A stretch of DNA of 64,000 nucleotides, from positions 62,001 through 126,000 of the IMG/VR virus record IMGVR_UViG_3300005748_000015, one strand, 5' to 3'. Positions within the stretch are counted from its first letter, which is position 1; every line of letters begins with the position of its first letter. Of the stretch, positions 32,491-41,700 are shown in pieces. Under the pieces are notes generated by a model, which was given only the letters and a program-made list of their open reading frames with translations, ran no database searches and was not told the DNA's origin. A program made the translations under genes and the position numbers. This DNA comes from a virus.

Positions 32491-35232
32491 TTAAGCCCTT
32501 ATGTTAGCTTCGTTTATATATTCATCAGCATGATCAACAGCTCGTCTAAAATCTTGCTCTTCTTTCCACGCTTGTAATTCTAACTGGTTATCTCGTGGGC
32601 TGGCAATAATACCACCAAGATTACCCATAACACTTGCAATAGATACACTATTTTCTAATGCCTGAATAACGGCTTGAGAAGCATCAAAAATCCCAAGCTC
32701 TTCAGGACTACCAAATTCCATATTTTCAATATCGTAAACTTTAGTGGTGTTTTGAAAATAATCAGTGTAAATCTTGTCAATTTCTTCTTCTGTATACCCA
32801 GCATTGCCCAATAACTTAGCAAGCGGCTCCATTAGACTTGGTATGAGAACTTGAGTTACAAGATTGTAATCTCTGTTATCTTCGTCATAATCTGAGTGCA
32901 ATTTCATACAAAGATTTACTAAGACTCTACAGCCGCCCGGTAATGCTCCGTGTTTGATTGTACTTCTAACGGCACACACAGCATCTTCACATCTATCATG
33001 CCTTTCTTTAAGCTCACCATTAGATGCACCATAGATTTTAAGTTTAGCAATACCGTTTGTAAGTTTTCCAAGTCTTTCTTCAAGATCAAGTTTTTCGGCA
33101 ATACTTGCTGCATTTGATAATTGAATCTCAAGCTCTTCAGCTCTCTCTTCAATGTTAAGCTCGTTTGGCTCACCGACTACTGTAGCTCTAAACCTATAGT
33201 ATTCAAATATTTCCATATCTGAGCCAAGGTCTTCAAGTGTAGCGTTTGATACTTGATTGGTCATATCAAAAATTTTAGCCCCAGTAAATGCGGCTAAATC
33301 ATGAAGAAATTCAAGTCTTGAATTTTTAATATTTGTCATTGGAGTTGCCACAGGTACAACATTTAATGTAGTAGGATTTGAAAAGTTAAACGCCAAGTTA
33401 GTAAGTACATTTTCAGAAAAGCCGTGTGATACAAGAACTAGATTGCTGAATTCTGAATTACCTTCGTTAACATATTTTTCTCCTAAAGCCTCAATTAAAG
33501 GCAAAAAAGAAACAAGATCATTAACTATACCATCAAACAAAAGAAATAATGGCTTATCTAACTTACATCGTTGGTTAGCTTTATCATTAATAAATGCAGT
33601 ATTAAACTTACCAATGGACTCTTCGTATCCAATAGCTATTGGCAAACCTTCAATAAGCTCCACCTCATACCCACCTGGGCCAGATAGCTCTTGAATTGTA
33701 ACATGAGAAGACTCTCCAAACCCTACTTTTTCAAAAGCATCCATAACTGCTTCTGCCATTTCTTCATCACCATTAGCAGATACTTGTGCAACTTTTTTTA
33801 GTAAATGTTGATTTTCAAGGTCAATTTGTATTGCCTGTTCTTTTACAGCAGGAATCAATTGTTTTTTTATAATTTTATTTAAGACCCTAGTAGATCGTTG
33901 AGGCGACTCTTTGGGGTTATTCTTACAATACTCAAAAAGACTTTTAACCAGAGTGGCTGAGATAATAGTAGTGGCAGTTGTATTGTGCGTAGTAATAAAG
34001 TTATCTGTGATATATAGATGGTTTTTATTGCTAACTTTAATACATTGCATTTCTACTTCTTTATCTGTTTTGATTACGTCTACGATTTTATCTCCAAATT
34101 TATACCCCTTTAATTGTGTAATTCTATGAATAGGAGTGTCTGAATATGAATTTGGGTCATTTTCCCTAGTGTGTAATTTATAATTCACACTAATACCCAG
34201 GCTTCTCACTAAAGTTAAGAAGTCTTGTGCAAGCTCATCACTAACAGTAGAATATTCAAATAGACCTCTAATGTTAATGTGCCCATCAGTAGCCAGTAAC
34301 CCTTCTAACAAGGCTTTTCTGCTCTCGATTGAAGAGTACAAATATGACTTGGGAATAAATTTAGTGTGACTATTGCGGTTAGCTAACCCTAAAGCTCTAA
34401 CACTATCTCTAACTTCTTTGAGTTTAACTCTTATATAGTTTTTTTCAAGTACATATTGGACATTTTTTACATATTTTTCTATTTTTTTAATTACAGGCTC
34501 ATCGTTTAGACTTAAAGCAAGTTCTACACTTCCTTTGTCACTCAAAGAACCATCTCCTAATAGTGCTCCAACAAGAAAGGGGTCTAATGGCATTTCAGCT
34601 TTACATTCATCGAATTCAACAGGAGATTTAGGAGTGTAATATTCATATTGGATTTGCCCATTTGACTTAGTCCTGTAAATGCATTTGCTTATTTCCTCTG
34701 TAGTAATAACCTTTTCGGTACCATTGTTTGTTGTTACATTCCATAGATGATCAGGGCAACACTCTACTTTTCTACCATCTGAAAAAATAACTGTATAGAG
34801 TTTTTTCTTTCCCTTAGGAAAAACCCCTTCTACTGTTTGAATAGTTCCGTTAGTACCGCACACTTCCATTCCTATTTCAACATCTCCCATCTCAATAAAA
34901 CCTGTCGGTGTTAAAACCTTTGCTGTCAAAGGTTGAGGGCCGTCACCAGCTTCACTAGCCGTTCTTTGGGCGGCATCTCTAGTTTGCTCAATAATCAAAT
35001 GCTTAAATGGATCAGAAGACCCTAAGCTCTTGAAAATAGTAACACCATCTTTTGTATTTTTATTAGGAATTCCAGGGTATTCACTCTCAATAAGCGTTGT
35101 TTTACCACCTGGTCCATAGCTAGAGCCTACAATCTCTGCAACCTCATCCATAGTAATAGATGTAATTCTTTGAAGCTTGTCAGGGTCAGAACAATACATC
35201 TTAGCTGGTGTTTTAACCTTTTTAACTGTCAT
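32491..35232 (-). CDS. GroEL-like chaperonin (Cpn60) interrupted by an intein
   Basis: 913-residue precursor; about 594 after splicing. The N-terminal equatorial domain has VGSSYGPGGKTTL and NTKDGVTIFKSL, matching GroEL TLGPKGRNV and TKDGVSVA. Splicing restores GDGTTATTI, the GroEL DGTTTATV nucleotide loop. The C-terminal part has GALPGGCRVLV, comparable to VPGGGVAL. Phage chaperonins of this size are known from a few large phages and fold phage proteins. A possible co-chaperonin is at 19408. It is placed directly upstream of TerL and has a class A promoter. Confidence 0.88.
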   Translation of the reverse strand: MTVKKVKTPAKMYCSDPDKLQRITSITMDEVAEIVGSSYGPGGKTTLIESEYPGIPNKNTKDGVTIFKSLGSSDPFKHLIIEQTRDAAQRTASEAGDGPQPLTAKVLTPTGFIEMGDVEIGMEVCGTNGTIQTVEGVFPKGKKKLYTVIFSDGRKVECCPDHLWNVTTNNGTEKVITTEEISKCIYRTKSNGQIQYEYYTPKSPVEFDECKAEMPLDPFLVGALLGDGSLSDKGSVELALSLNDEPVIKKIEKYVKNVQYVLEKNYIRVKLKEVRDSVRALGLANRNSHTKFIPKSYLYSSIESRKALLEGLLATDGHINIRGLFEYSTVSDELAQDFLTLVRSLGISVNYKLHTRENDPNSYSDTPIHRITQLKGYKFGDKIVDVIKTDKEVEMQCIKVSNKNHLYITDNFITTHNTTATTIISATLVKSLFEYCKNNPKESPQRSTRVLNKIIKKQLIPAVKEQAIQIDLENQHLLKKVAQVSANGDEEMAEAVMDAFEKVGFGESSHVTIQELSGPGGYEVELIEGLPIAIGYEESIGKFNTAFINDKANQRCKLDKPLFLLFDGIVNDLVSFLPLIEALGEKYVNEGNSEFSNLVLVSHGFSENVLTNLAFNFSNPTTLNVVPVATPMTNIKNSRLEFLHDLAAFTGAKIFDMTNQVSNATLEDLGSDMEIFEYYRFRATVVGEPNELNIEERAEELEIQLSNAASIAEKLDLEERLGKLTNGIAKLKIYGASNGELKERHDRCEDAVCAVRSTIKHGALPGGCRVLVNLCMKLHSDYDEDNRDYNLVTQVLIPSLMEPLAKLLGNAGYTEEEIDKIYTDYFQNTTKVYDIENMEFGSPEELGIFDASQAVIQALENSVSIASVMGNLGGIIASPRDNQLELQAWKEEQDFRRAVDHADEYINEANIRA
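33982..34938 (-). other. Chaperonin intein, Pro1, class 3 (WCT) type, with LAGLIDADG endonuclease (319 residues)
   Basis: It starts PQPLTAKVLTPTGF directly after EAGDG and ends FITTHN before TTATT. Position 1 is Pro, so the usual Cys/Ser nucleophile is absent. Block B is CCPDHLWNV with Trp, block F is MQCIKVSNKNHLY with Cys, and block G has Thr before His-Asn. This Trp/Cys/Thr set is the signature of class 3 inteins, in which the block F Cys starts splicing. Endonuclease motifs are VGALLGDGS and EGLLATDGH. Confidence 0.88.
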
Positions 35233-35251
35233 ATGTTTACTCCTTTACATA

Positions 35252-35263
35252 TATAATATCACA
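35252..35263 (-). promoter_or_regulatory. Extended -10 promoter (class A motif) for the chaperonin
   Basis: Minus-strand TGTGATATTATA; 19 bases further an AAAGGAG ribosome site precedes the ATG at 35232. Confidence 0.6.
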
Positions 35264-35551
35264 CTATAATTCAAGATTTTTTAATACTTTTTTTATATTA
35301 TCAAAGGCAACTGCTTTTTGGACTGTATCAGGATTTCCTTCTAGAAAAGAAAAAACCTTATCAATAGCCTCATTTTCATCACCTTCGCCATAATCGGCAG
35401 AGTCTACCCATTCAATGTCGTGAGCTGCTTCAGCACACAACAATAAAAGCTGTGCAAACGCAGCTCTTTTAGGGTTGCTATTCTGATCTCTTATTTCATA
35501 TGCAAAGGCTTCTATTTTAAAACATATATAGTCATAACTTCCACCACTCAT
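35264..35551 (-). CDS. Conserved small phage protein of unknown function
   Basis: 95 residues. The opening MSGGSYDYICFKI and the later AHDIEWVDSADYG recall a widespread small-protein family in phages, known to me only as hypothetical. Acidic, probably helical. Stop lies next to the chaperonin promoter. Confidence 0.6.
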   Translation of the reverse strand: MSGGSYDYICFKIEAFAYEIRDQNSNPKRAAFAQLLLLCAEAAHDIEWVDSADYGEGDENEAIDKVFSFLEGNPDTVQKAVAFDNIKKVLKNLEL

Positions 35552-35736
35552 GACAATTTTTCCTCCATCTTTTCAAAACATTCTTTACAGTAGCTTGTGC
35601 CTTTAAGGTATTCTTCTTTTCTAGCCTCTCCGCCATATTGAGTAAACGACCATACTTCATCGCATTTCTTTTTACACCCTCGCATGGAACAGGTAAATTC
35701 TTTATTTATTTCAGCTCTAGTTGGCCCTTTACTCAT
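35548..35736 (-). CDS. Small zinc-finger-like protein
   Basis: 62 residues with CSMRGCKKKC and YCKECFEK, four or five cysteines spaced as a zinc finger. It overlaps both neighbours. Function unknown. Confidence 0.55.
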   Translation of the reverse strand: MSKGPTRAEINKEFTCSMRGCKKKCDEVWSFTQYGGEARKEEYLKGTSYCKECFEKMEEKLS

Positions 35737-36430
35737 CTTCGCTCTCCTTTCTTACTATTATTACAATTGGAGGATTATCTGGTTTATAAGCCAAAGTGCA
35801 AGTGGAAGCATTTACAAAAGTTGTCTCTCCTAAATCTAAAAAACCATATTGCTCATGGATATGTCCAAAAACATGTAATTTAGGTTTTACTTCTTGCACT
35901 TTTTCCCATAATAACGGACACCCAACCTCAATACCTTGATAATAAGTAACATCTAAAACACCCTTGGGTGGCCCATGTGTTAATAGCACATCAGTATCAT
36001 CTGGAATTAAATCCCAGTGTGGCTTGATTGGTTTGTACGGTGCATAATTAGCAATTTCTGATGCAGTTCTAGTGTCTTTTACATCTCTATTCCAAGCCCA
36101 ACCATGTCCAAATCTAGGGGTAACTGGGCTACCGTGAAATTTGATACCATCAATTGTAACGCTTGAATCCATTAAGTAAACAATATTTTTTGACGCACAC
36201 ATTCTTTTAAAATTATCATGTGCTTGTGTACCTATGTCGTGATTTCCTGCAATTAAAATTGCATGTTTGTATTTTTTACCCACTAAACTACCATACCAAT
36301 CTGTAAAGTTTTCAAGCTCATGTTCGTATCCTCTGGAACTAAAATCTCCAGTATGAACAATCACATCACCATCTGGTAATTTAATTTTCTTGTGAAAATT
36401 ATGTGTATCTGATATACATACTATTCTCAT
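35729..36430 (-). CDS. Small calcineurin-like metallophosphoesterase
   Basis: 233 residues, compact MPPED-like phosphoesterase: ISDTHNFH, VIVHTGDFSSRG, LIAGNHDIG, VLLTHGPPKG and VFGHIHEQYG are all present. This is the third phosphoesterase in the window, and the closest in size to cyclic-nucleotide or nucleotide phosphodiesterases. Substrate cannot be read from the sequence; note the nucleotide cyclase-like domain at 45740. Confidence 0.82.
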   Translation of the reverse strand: MRIVCISDTHNFHKKIKLPDGDVIVHTGDFSSRGYEHELENFTDWYGSLVGKKYKHAILIAGNHDIGTQAHDNFKRMCASKNIVYLMDSSVTIDGIKFHGSPVTPRFGHGWAWNRDVKDTRTASEIANYAPYKPIKPHWDLIPDDTDVLLTHGPPKGVLDVTYYQGIEVGCPLLWEKVQEVKPKLHVFGHIHEQYGFLDLGETTFVNASTCTLAYKPDNPPIVIIVRKESEDE

Positions 36431-36620
36431 TTAATGCCTTCCTCGCAATTTCTATCATATCACGATCATCAGTTGAACGCTTATCTTTAATGCTGAAATC
36501 TAATATTTCCTGTAAAGCCGATCTTAGTCTTTCAATCTCTCCAGCATTACAACAACGGCCCATAGAACAAGGTCTTAGGCCGTATTTTTCAGTAATTTCT
36601 TGTTGCTTACGCCAATGCAT
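36399..36620 (-). CDS. Small hypothetical protein
   Basis: About 73 residues starting MHWRKQQEI at 36620 with a GGAG site; a longer start at 36653 is possible. Contains CSMGRCC near residue 18 and a helical C-terminus. It overlaps the phosphoesterase start by 32 bases. Not recognised. Confidence 0.5.
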   Translation of the reverse strand: MHWRKQQEITEKYGLRPCSMGRCCNAGEIERLRSALQEILDFSIKDKRSTDDRDMIEIARKALNENSMYIRYT

Positions 36621-36841
36621 TAATATTCTCCATCCCAGAAATAAACTGTACAACCTTCTTTTTTAAAATCCACAGCATCAAACAACTCTAAATCATGGTT
36701 TTTAGCAGGGTATTTTTCTCTCGGATATCTACCTTTTAATGTTTTCTCAGCCAATTCAAAAGCCTGTATCTCATCAGCAGCAACAACTATTATTGTACCT
36801 CCCAAGGCTTCGCCATCAAAAGCATAGTGGTATATTTTCAT
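36620..36841 (-). CDS. Small hypothetical protein
   Basis: 73 residues of alternating beta and helix (TIIVVAADEIQAFELAEKTL), a pattern seen in small conserved phage proteins. The stop and start overlap its neighbours. Not recognised. Confidence 0.5.
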   Translation of the reverse strand: MKIYHYAFDGEALGGTIIVVAADEIQAFELAEKTLKGRYPREKYPAKNHDLELFDAVDFKKEGCTVYFWDGEY

Positions 36842-37830
36842 CCCATTAATCCCATTTTCTTTTGAATTTTGGCAAATGCAGCTTCGATTTTCTTTTTATG
36901 CTCTCTCATCTCTTTAATTACTTGGCCAAAAGTCTTGTCATGTAGTTCTGATCTAATAACAATCTCACTAATATGAGCAATACTTAGACCGTCAGCATCT
37001 TTACTAGCTAATGCGTCAGCTTCAACTTCTGTAACCTCACGACCAGCAATATGTGTAGCCAATGCAATTCTTTCTTGTGCATTAGGCCCTTCAAGTTCAA
37101 ACATTTGATCGAAACGACCTGGTCTATCCGCTAGTGATTTCAATAAACTCTCAGGAGTGTTTGTCGTTGCAATGGTAAAGGTAGGCACTCTAAAGCTTAC
37201 CGATGCACCGTCAAGTAATTCAAGAAGCCCTGAATCAGCTGTTTTAGGCCCATGGTATCCTTCGGCATTTCCACCGCCAATATCTTCCATTACAAAGATC
37301 ATACGTGTACATTTCTTAGAAAATTTAGAGCCAGTTGAGAAGAACTTACCTACAGAGCTAGGTCTAAGGTCTGAAGTATCCCAAAAAATAACAACAGTTC
37401 CTGGGTCTTCTGCAATAAACTCTTGGCTAATCTTAGCAATTGTAGAAGATTTACCCATTCCTGGCTGTGAATACAGTAAGATAGCTCGTCTAGGGTCTTT
37501 CTTGTATTTCTTATAAACATCTAATTTGCTAAAGAAAGTCTTAGCTTCTTTCTCAATAAGCTGAGTGTTGGTAGCTGTTTCTAGTAAATTATGAATCTTA
37601 AGCTCAAGTTTTTTAGGCCTAATACCTACGTTTGTTTGTTCCAACGTAAAAATACCAGGTTTAATAGTAAACTTGTCTTTATCTTCTTCTTCTTCAAGAT
37701 ATTCATATTGAATAATATGAGTGTCAGTTTGAAATGCCAGATCAGATTCTGGTATCTCTTTAACCAATCCAGCTTCAATATCTTCTAGCTTAAACCTTTC
37801 TCTTAATACAAATTTTCCTTCATCACTCAT
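36838..37830 (-). CDS. AAA+ ATPase
   Basis: 330 residues. Walker A is SQPGMGKSSTIA near residue 125, Walker B-like FVMEDIGGG near 180, sensor 1 TIATTNTPE and arginine finger region ADRPGRFDQMF near 235. The layout matches classic AAA family proteins (SRH with DRPGRFD). The first 110 residues are specific. It may remodel a phage complex; partners are unknown. Confidence 0.82.
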   Translation of the reverse strand: MSDEGKFVLRERFKLEDIEAGLVKEIPESDLAFQTDTHIIQYEYLEEEEDKDKFTIKPGIFTLEQTNVGIRPKKLELKIHNLLETATNTQLIEKEAKTFFSKLDVYKKYKKDPRRAILLYSQPGMGKSSTIAKISQEFIAEDPGTVVIFWDTSDLRPSSVGKFFSTGSKFSKKCTRMIFVMEDIGGGNAEGYHGPKTADSGLLELLDGASVSFRVPTFTIATTNTPESLLKSLADRPGRFDQMFELEGPNAQERIALATHIAGREVTEVEADALASKDADGLSIAHISEIVIRSELHDKTFGQVIKEMREHKKKIEAAFAKIQKKMGLMG

Positions 37831-38081
37831 TTTTTAACTCCTATTCCACCCTCGTCAAATTTCCATTTTCTTTTACCCAAACCATTCCATTTACCTGCAT
37901 AGCTGCCATTTTTTGATTCACCATCCATTTCAAAACATCTATCATTTGAAAAATATTCCATTTTCTTCATTATTTGCCATCTTTCTGATCCTCTAAATTT
38001 ATCAAAATTATCGGTATCACCATAAAAATAGTAAATCTCAGAAATTTCTGGGTCATTTTTAATTTTTCTTATTTGGTTCAT
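37827..38081 (-). CDS. Hypothetical protein with W/G-rich C-terminus
   Basis: 84 residues, aromatic-rich (YYFYGDTDNFDKF, SYAGKWNGLGKRKW). Overlaps the AAA+ gene start. Not recognised. Confidence 0.45.
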   Translation of the reverse strand: MNQIRKIKNDPEISEIYYFYGDTDNFDKFRGSERWQIMKKMEYFSNDRCFEMDGESKNGSYAGKWNGLGKRKWKFDEGGIGVKK

Positions 38082-38082
38082 T

Positions 38083-38673
38083 TTAATCCCATAAGGTAGG
38101 TTTTGGTTTCTTTTTAACCACCTTCTTCTTTACTTTACCATCATCCTTTGGAGTTGTCAAGACATTGATCTCAGCATTTTCTGGTATTTTTAGTGGTTCT
38201 TCCAGTATTTTTTCTATATCTTCTTTTTTCAAGTCTTTAGGCTCATCTATGACTTGAATATCTTTGTCCTCGTCAGGCAAACCTTCCAGTTCTTCAGGTA
38301 AAACTTTTGAATATTGAATTTCTTTTACTTTTTCCTTAATATCCTGCTCCATTTCTTCACCAAACTTAATATCAGGTTTGTAAAACTTTAATTTATCTAC
38401 AGTATTGAAGGAATTCATGCCATCGGCAAGTTGCTCTCTAAGCTTTTCCATTCTACTTTCTAACGTGTTTATTTTTAATTGGGCGATTTCTTGTTGAAAG
38501 AACAGTTCAACTAGACGCATTTCAAGCTCATTAAAAGGTCTATTTTTAAGATAGGCGTTCCAGTAGTCTTTTGTGCAAGGTACTGATTTCGCCCAGTTAT
38601 GCTGATCTTCGTGCGATACTGTGGCTTTGAAATCTGCTGGTTGTCCTGTAAATATGCATTTTCTCTTAGTCAT
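38083..38673 (-). CDS. Charged protein of unknown function
   Basis: 196 residues. N-terminal CIFTGQPADFKATVS with a few Cys/His, a helical middle (EIAQLKINTLESRMEKL) and a disordered acidic-to-basic C-terminus ending KKKVVKKKPKPTLWD. A class A promoter sits five bases before the ATG, so its mRNA is likely leaderless. Not recognised. Confidence 0.55.
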   Translation of the reverse strand: MTKRKCIFTGQPADFKATVSHEDQHNWAKSVPCTKDYWNAYLKNRPFNELEMRLVELFFQQEIAQLKINTLESRMEKLREQLADGMNSFNTVDKLKFYKPDIKFGEEMEQDIKEKVKEIQYSKVLPEELEGLPDEDKDIQVIDEPKDLKKEDIEKILEEPLKIPENAEINVLTTPKDDGKVKKKVVKKKPKPTLWD

Positions 38674-38678
38674 ACCTA

Positions 38679-38690
38679 CATAGTATCATA
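38679..38690 (-). promoter_or_regulatory. Class A motif, leaderless arrangement
   Basis: Minus-strand TATGATACTATG with TG-A-TACTAT, five bases before the ATG at 38673. Confidence 0.55.
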
Positions 38691-38707
38691 TGTGGGGATT
38701 TTTGGCA

Positions 38708-38735
38708 ATAAAAAAGCCTCCCATTCAGGAGGCTT
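38708..38735 (-). terminator. Intrinsic terminator after the tail tube gene
   Basis: Perfect 8-bp stem AAGCCTCC/GGAGGCTT with a 6-base loop, followed on the minus strand by TTTATT. It ends the sheath/tube transcription unit. Confidence 0.85.
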
Positions 38736-38760
38736 AAAAATATTAGTTTGAGGCTCTATG

Positions 38761-39213
38761 CTATGGAAGCGTAGTTGCTCCATCACTTTCGTCTTGATCA
38801 CCAGACTCATCAGACAAGATTGTTCCAAGGTATGTAATGTTAAATCTAGTAGTACCCTTAGCTTGTTGAGCTTCACTCCAACTTTGAGGAACACAGTTTT
38901 TAACAATCATAATGTTTGAACCGCTTTGTCTATCTTCAACTTCTAGCTGAACAGTGTCAAAATTTAGTAAATCTTGTAGTTGTGGTGCGGCTGGAAGCAC
39001 GTGAACACCTTGGTCTACAATTCTAAATCCAGAACATGATACCTGTATAGCTTCGTAACTAGTTATTGAAATTTCGTCAGCAGAGTATCTTCCTAGAATA
39101 TGAATAGGTTCTGTACCAATATTAGCACCGTACTGGCAAGAATCAAAAACGCCAACTATATTACCGTCAACTCTTACTTTTGCTCTTGCGCCTGTCATTG
39201 TTTTCTGAGCCAT
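38761..39213 (-). CDS. Probable tail tube protein
   Basis: 150 residues, beta-rich (ARAKVRVDGNIVGVFDSC, ISITSYEAIQVSCSGF), the size of contractile tail tube proteins, directly downstream of the sheath gene and followed by a strong terminator. This gene order (sheath, tube) is standard in myoviruses. Assignment rests mainly on position and size. Confidence 0.65.
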   Translation of the reverse strand: MAQKTMTGARAKVRVDGNIVGVFDSCQYGANIGTEPIHILGRYSADEISITSYEAIQVSCSGFRIVDQGVHVLPAAPQLQDLLNFDTVQLEVEDRQSGSNIMIVKNCVPQSWSEAQQAKGTTRFNITYLGTILSDESGDQDESDGATTLP

Positions 39214-39237
39214 TTTATTCTCCTTATATTATATTAA

Positions 39238-41388
39238 TTACGCTTCTGCACTAGATTGAATTTGACTTAATTCCAATTGAATTGGGATAAATAAGATTGC
39301 AGTTGCAAGTTTAGCTTCTAACTTAACTTCAGCAATTGGCCCGTTAATCTTAATGTCAAGATTCTTGTATCCAAGAGGTGCATCATCAGATGCTCCAATA
39401 ATCTTAAGTTTTCTATATTCTTCCATTTTCTTAGCAATAAATGCTGCAATTGCTGCTGCGTTAATATCTGCAAGAGATTTACCAACAACAAATCTTTCTA
39501 AAGATTCAGCAAGTTGAATTGCAAGAACATCAGACATATAAACAGCTTGTAATGAATTGTAAACAAAGTTGCCATCAAAACCGTAAGTTGTTTGATCTAC
39601 AACCCATTTGTTACCAGCAGTTTCTTTTTGTAAGAACATAATACCAGCATCAATACCATCTTCTACATCACCAATATTACCAGAATCAAATCCGCTTGGG
39701 TCTTTGTAAGAGATAACATTTGCAAACTTGTTAGTCAATGATCTATAGAAACCAGCTGATTGCATACCAACAGCGATTGCAGCTGTATGCCATGGAGCAA
39801 ATTCTTTTACATTTCCTTGAGCATCAACTTGGCTACTTTTTTGCATACAAACAACGGCTCTAAAAGAAGCTATTGATTGAGCGTGAGACTTAGCATCTGC
39901 ATAACTAGCATCTTTGCTTAGTACAGCAATTCTATTTCTTTTTATTTTAATAGTTGACATTGCAAGTACGTGAGATTTAATTGCAAAATTAATAGCATCA
40001 ATTGTATATGTTGATGCACTATCAGTTAATCCATCAGCAATATCGTCAGCAGCATCTCTTGAGAAAAGAGGTAGTACAAAGTTTACTTTGATACCTTCAA
40101 GAGCTGGAATTGCATTAACAATATCAGCAGCACTTGTCGAACCTTTAGCACCATCTTGAAGATATGCAGGGGCAGCCATTTCAGCTGGCAACCCAGCACT
40201 TGCTGCAAATTCAAAATCAACAACGGCAGACTCATTAACTTTTACAGCAAAGTTATATGCAGCTTTTTTAGCTCTACCCGGCTCTGCGCCAACACTAGAA
40301 GCCGCATCAAAAGAAGTTTGATCTAATCTTAGTGGAGATAAATTGTTAGATGCTGCAACAGATGTAGCAGAATATCCAGCTTGAGAGCTTACAAACGCTG
40401 CAAGATCAGCCATAGTAGTGTACTCGTCTAAGTTAACAGATAAGTTAGAACCACTTCCTGCTACTACAGTAGTAGTAAGAACTCCACCAGCAATTGCAAC
40501 TGCACAACTATCACCATCGTATCCAATAGTAAAAGCAACTTCAGCTTCAACTGCAAATGCTTCGTTTGTATTTGTATCTTGTCTTTTTACACTTAACTCA
40601 ATTTCTGGCTCTTGAGAAGATACAACAATACCTTCAGCGACACCAATAACATTTAAATCACCGGGATTTGAATCAATAAGCTCAAAAGATTTACCCCAAC
40701 CTTTTTCATTAGCATCAGCGTCAACATCAGAAGATATAATTAAAGAATCATTTGAAGTATCAGCAGCACATCCTACACCAGCAGGAAGTAAACCATCAAC
40801 TTCAGCAGCTAATGCTGTAACGTCAGCGTGACCACCAACACCTAAAGTAACGGTATTTTCAATACCACCGTTCACTCTAATTTTAAATTCAAGACCGTCA
40901 AAGATAGAAGGATCAACAAAATCTAAACCAGCACCTTGAAGTTTTGGCCCTACTTCATCTTCAACCTGAGTTACTTGATAGTAGTATTTGTTACCATTTA
41001 CTCCGTAGTTTTTGTCTTCGATAGTACCGTAGTCTCCAGAAGCTGCTGCAACTACAGAATCAGCTTTTGTACCAGCGTTTGTTTTAACAACATAAACTTT
41101 TCCACCAGACCCTTGAATATTAGTGTCATTACTTGGAGAAGCTAAAGCTCTCATAGCGTCTACAATCGGCCCACTGATGTACTTTGCAGTAATCCTGTCA
41201 AGCTGAGTAGATGTGTAAAAATTGTCAATCAATGCTTCCTGAGTGTAATCAGCACCACCGTCAGCTTCGCCTATGATAACAATATCGCCAGTATTTGTAA
41301 TACCTACTGGAGTTGATTTTACTGTTACCTCTGGGTACGCACCAGGTATGTTAGTGTTAACACTTGAGGTTGAAAGTCTAATAGCCAT
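39238..41388 (-). CDS. Contractile tail sheath protein
   Basis: 716 residues. The start MAIRLSTSSVNTNIPGAYPEV and the C-terminal region (LAESLERFVVGKSLADINA, AEVKLEAKLATAILFIPIQLEL) have the sheath-family layout: an N-terminal arm for inter-subunit linking, variable Ala/Gly/Ser-rich middle domains, and a conserved C-terminal core. It establishes that the phage has a contractile tail. The middle (residues 130-400) is low in complexity, probably surface-exposed insert domains. Confidence 0.8.
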   Translation of the reverse strand: MAIRLSTSSVNTNIPGAYPEVTVKSTPVGITNTGDIVIIGEADGGADYTQEALIDNFYTSTQLDRITAKYISGPIVDAMRALASPSNDTNIQGSGGKVYVVKTNAGTKADSVVAAASGDYGTIEDKNYGVNGNKYYYQVTQVEDEVGPKLQGAGLDFVDPSIFDGLEFKIRVNGGIENTVTLGVGGHADVTALAAEVDGLLPAGVGCAADTSNDSLIISSDVDADANEKGWGKSFELIDSNPGDLNVIGVAEGIVVSSQEPEIELSVKRQDTNTNEAFAVEAEVAFTIGYDGDSCAVAIAGGVLTTTVVAGSGSNLSVNLDEYTTMADLAAFVSSQAGYSATSVAASNNLSPLRLDQTSFDAASSVGAEPGRAKKAAYNFAVKVNESAVVDFEFAASAGLPAEMAAPAYLQDGAKGSTSAADIVNAIPALEGIKVNFVLPLFSRDAADDIADGLTDSASTYTIDAINFAIKSHVLAMSTIKIKRNRIAVLSKDASYADAKSHAQSIASFRAVVCMQKSSQVDAQGNVKEFAPWHTAAIAVGMQSAGFYRSLTNKFANVISYKDPSGFDSGNIGDVEDGIDAGIMFLQKETAGNKWVVDQTTYGFDGNFVYNSLQAVYMSDVLAIQLAESLERFVVGKSLADINAAAIAAFIAKKMEEYRKLKIIGASDDAPLGYKNLDIKINGPIAEVKLEAKLATAILFIPIQLELSQIQSSAEA

Positions 41389-41405
41389 TATTCCTCTCCT
41401 TTAAA

Positions 41406-41687
41406 CTATATTTTATATCCAAAATGTTTAACGCCTTTATCGAATAGGTCTTTTTTGTTACATCCAATTGTTTTTAAATGTACCCAAATAACTTCTTCTA
41501 AAGATTTGTTTAATTTTAATTTTTTGTTCAATTTTAAAAAATACTTTCTAAAATCTTCTCTACTATTGTCTTTTTCTTGAGGTTTTTTAATCCCTCTTTC
41601 TTCAGCTAATGCAAGTCTTTTTTTTCTTGCTTTTGCGATTTTTTCTTCATCAGATAATTTCTTTTTTGTTTTCTTTTCTTCTGCCAT
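41406..41687 (-). CDS. Small basic protein
   Basis: 93 residues, about one third Lys/Arg in the first 45 (KKTKKKLSDEEKIAKARKKR), helical at the C-terminus. Located between virion genes; possibly DNA- or head-associated. Not recognised. Confidence 0.5.
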   Translation of the reverse strand: MAEEKKTKKKLSDEEKIAKARKKRLALAEERGIKKPQEKDNSREDFRKYFLKLNKKLKLNKSLEEVIWVHLKTIGCNKKDLFDKGVKHFGYKI

Positions 41688-41700
41688 AAATACCTCCCTA

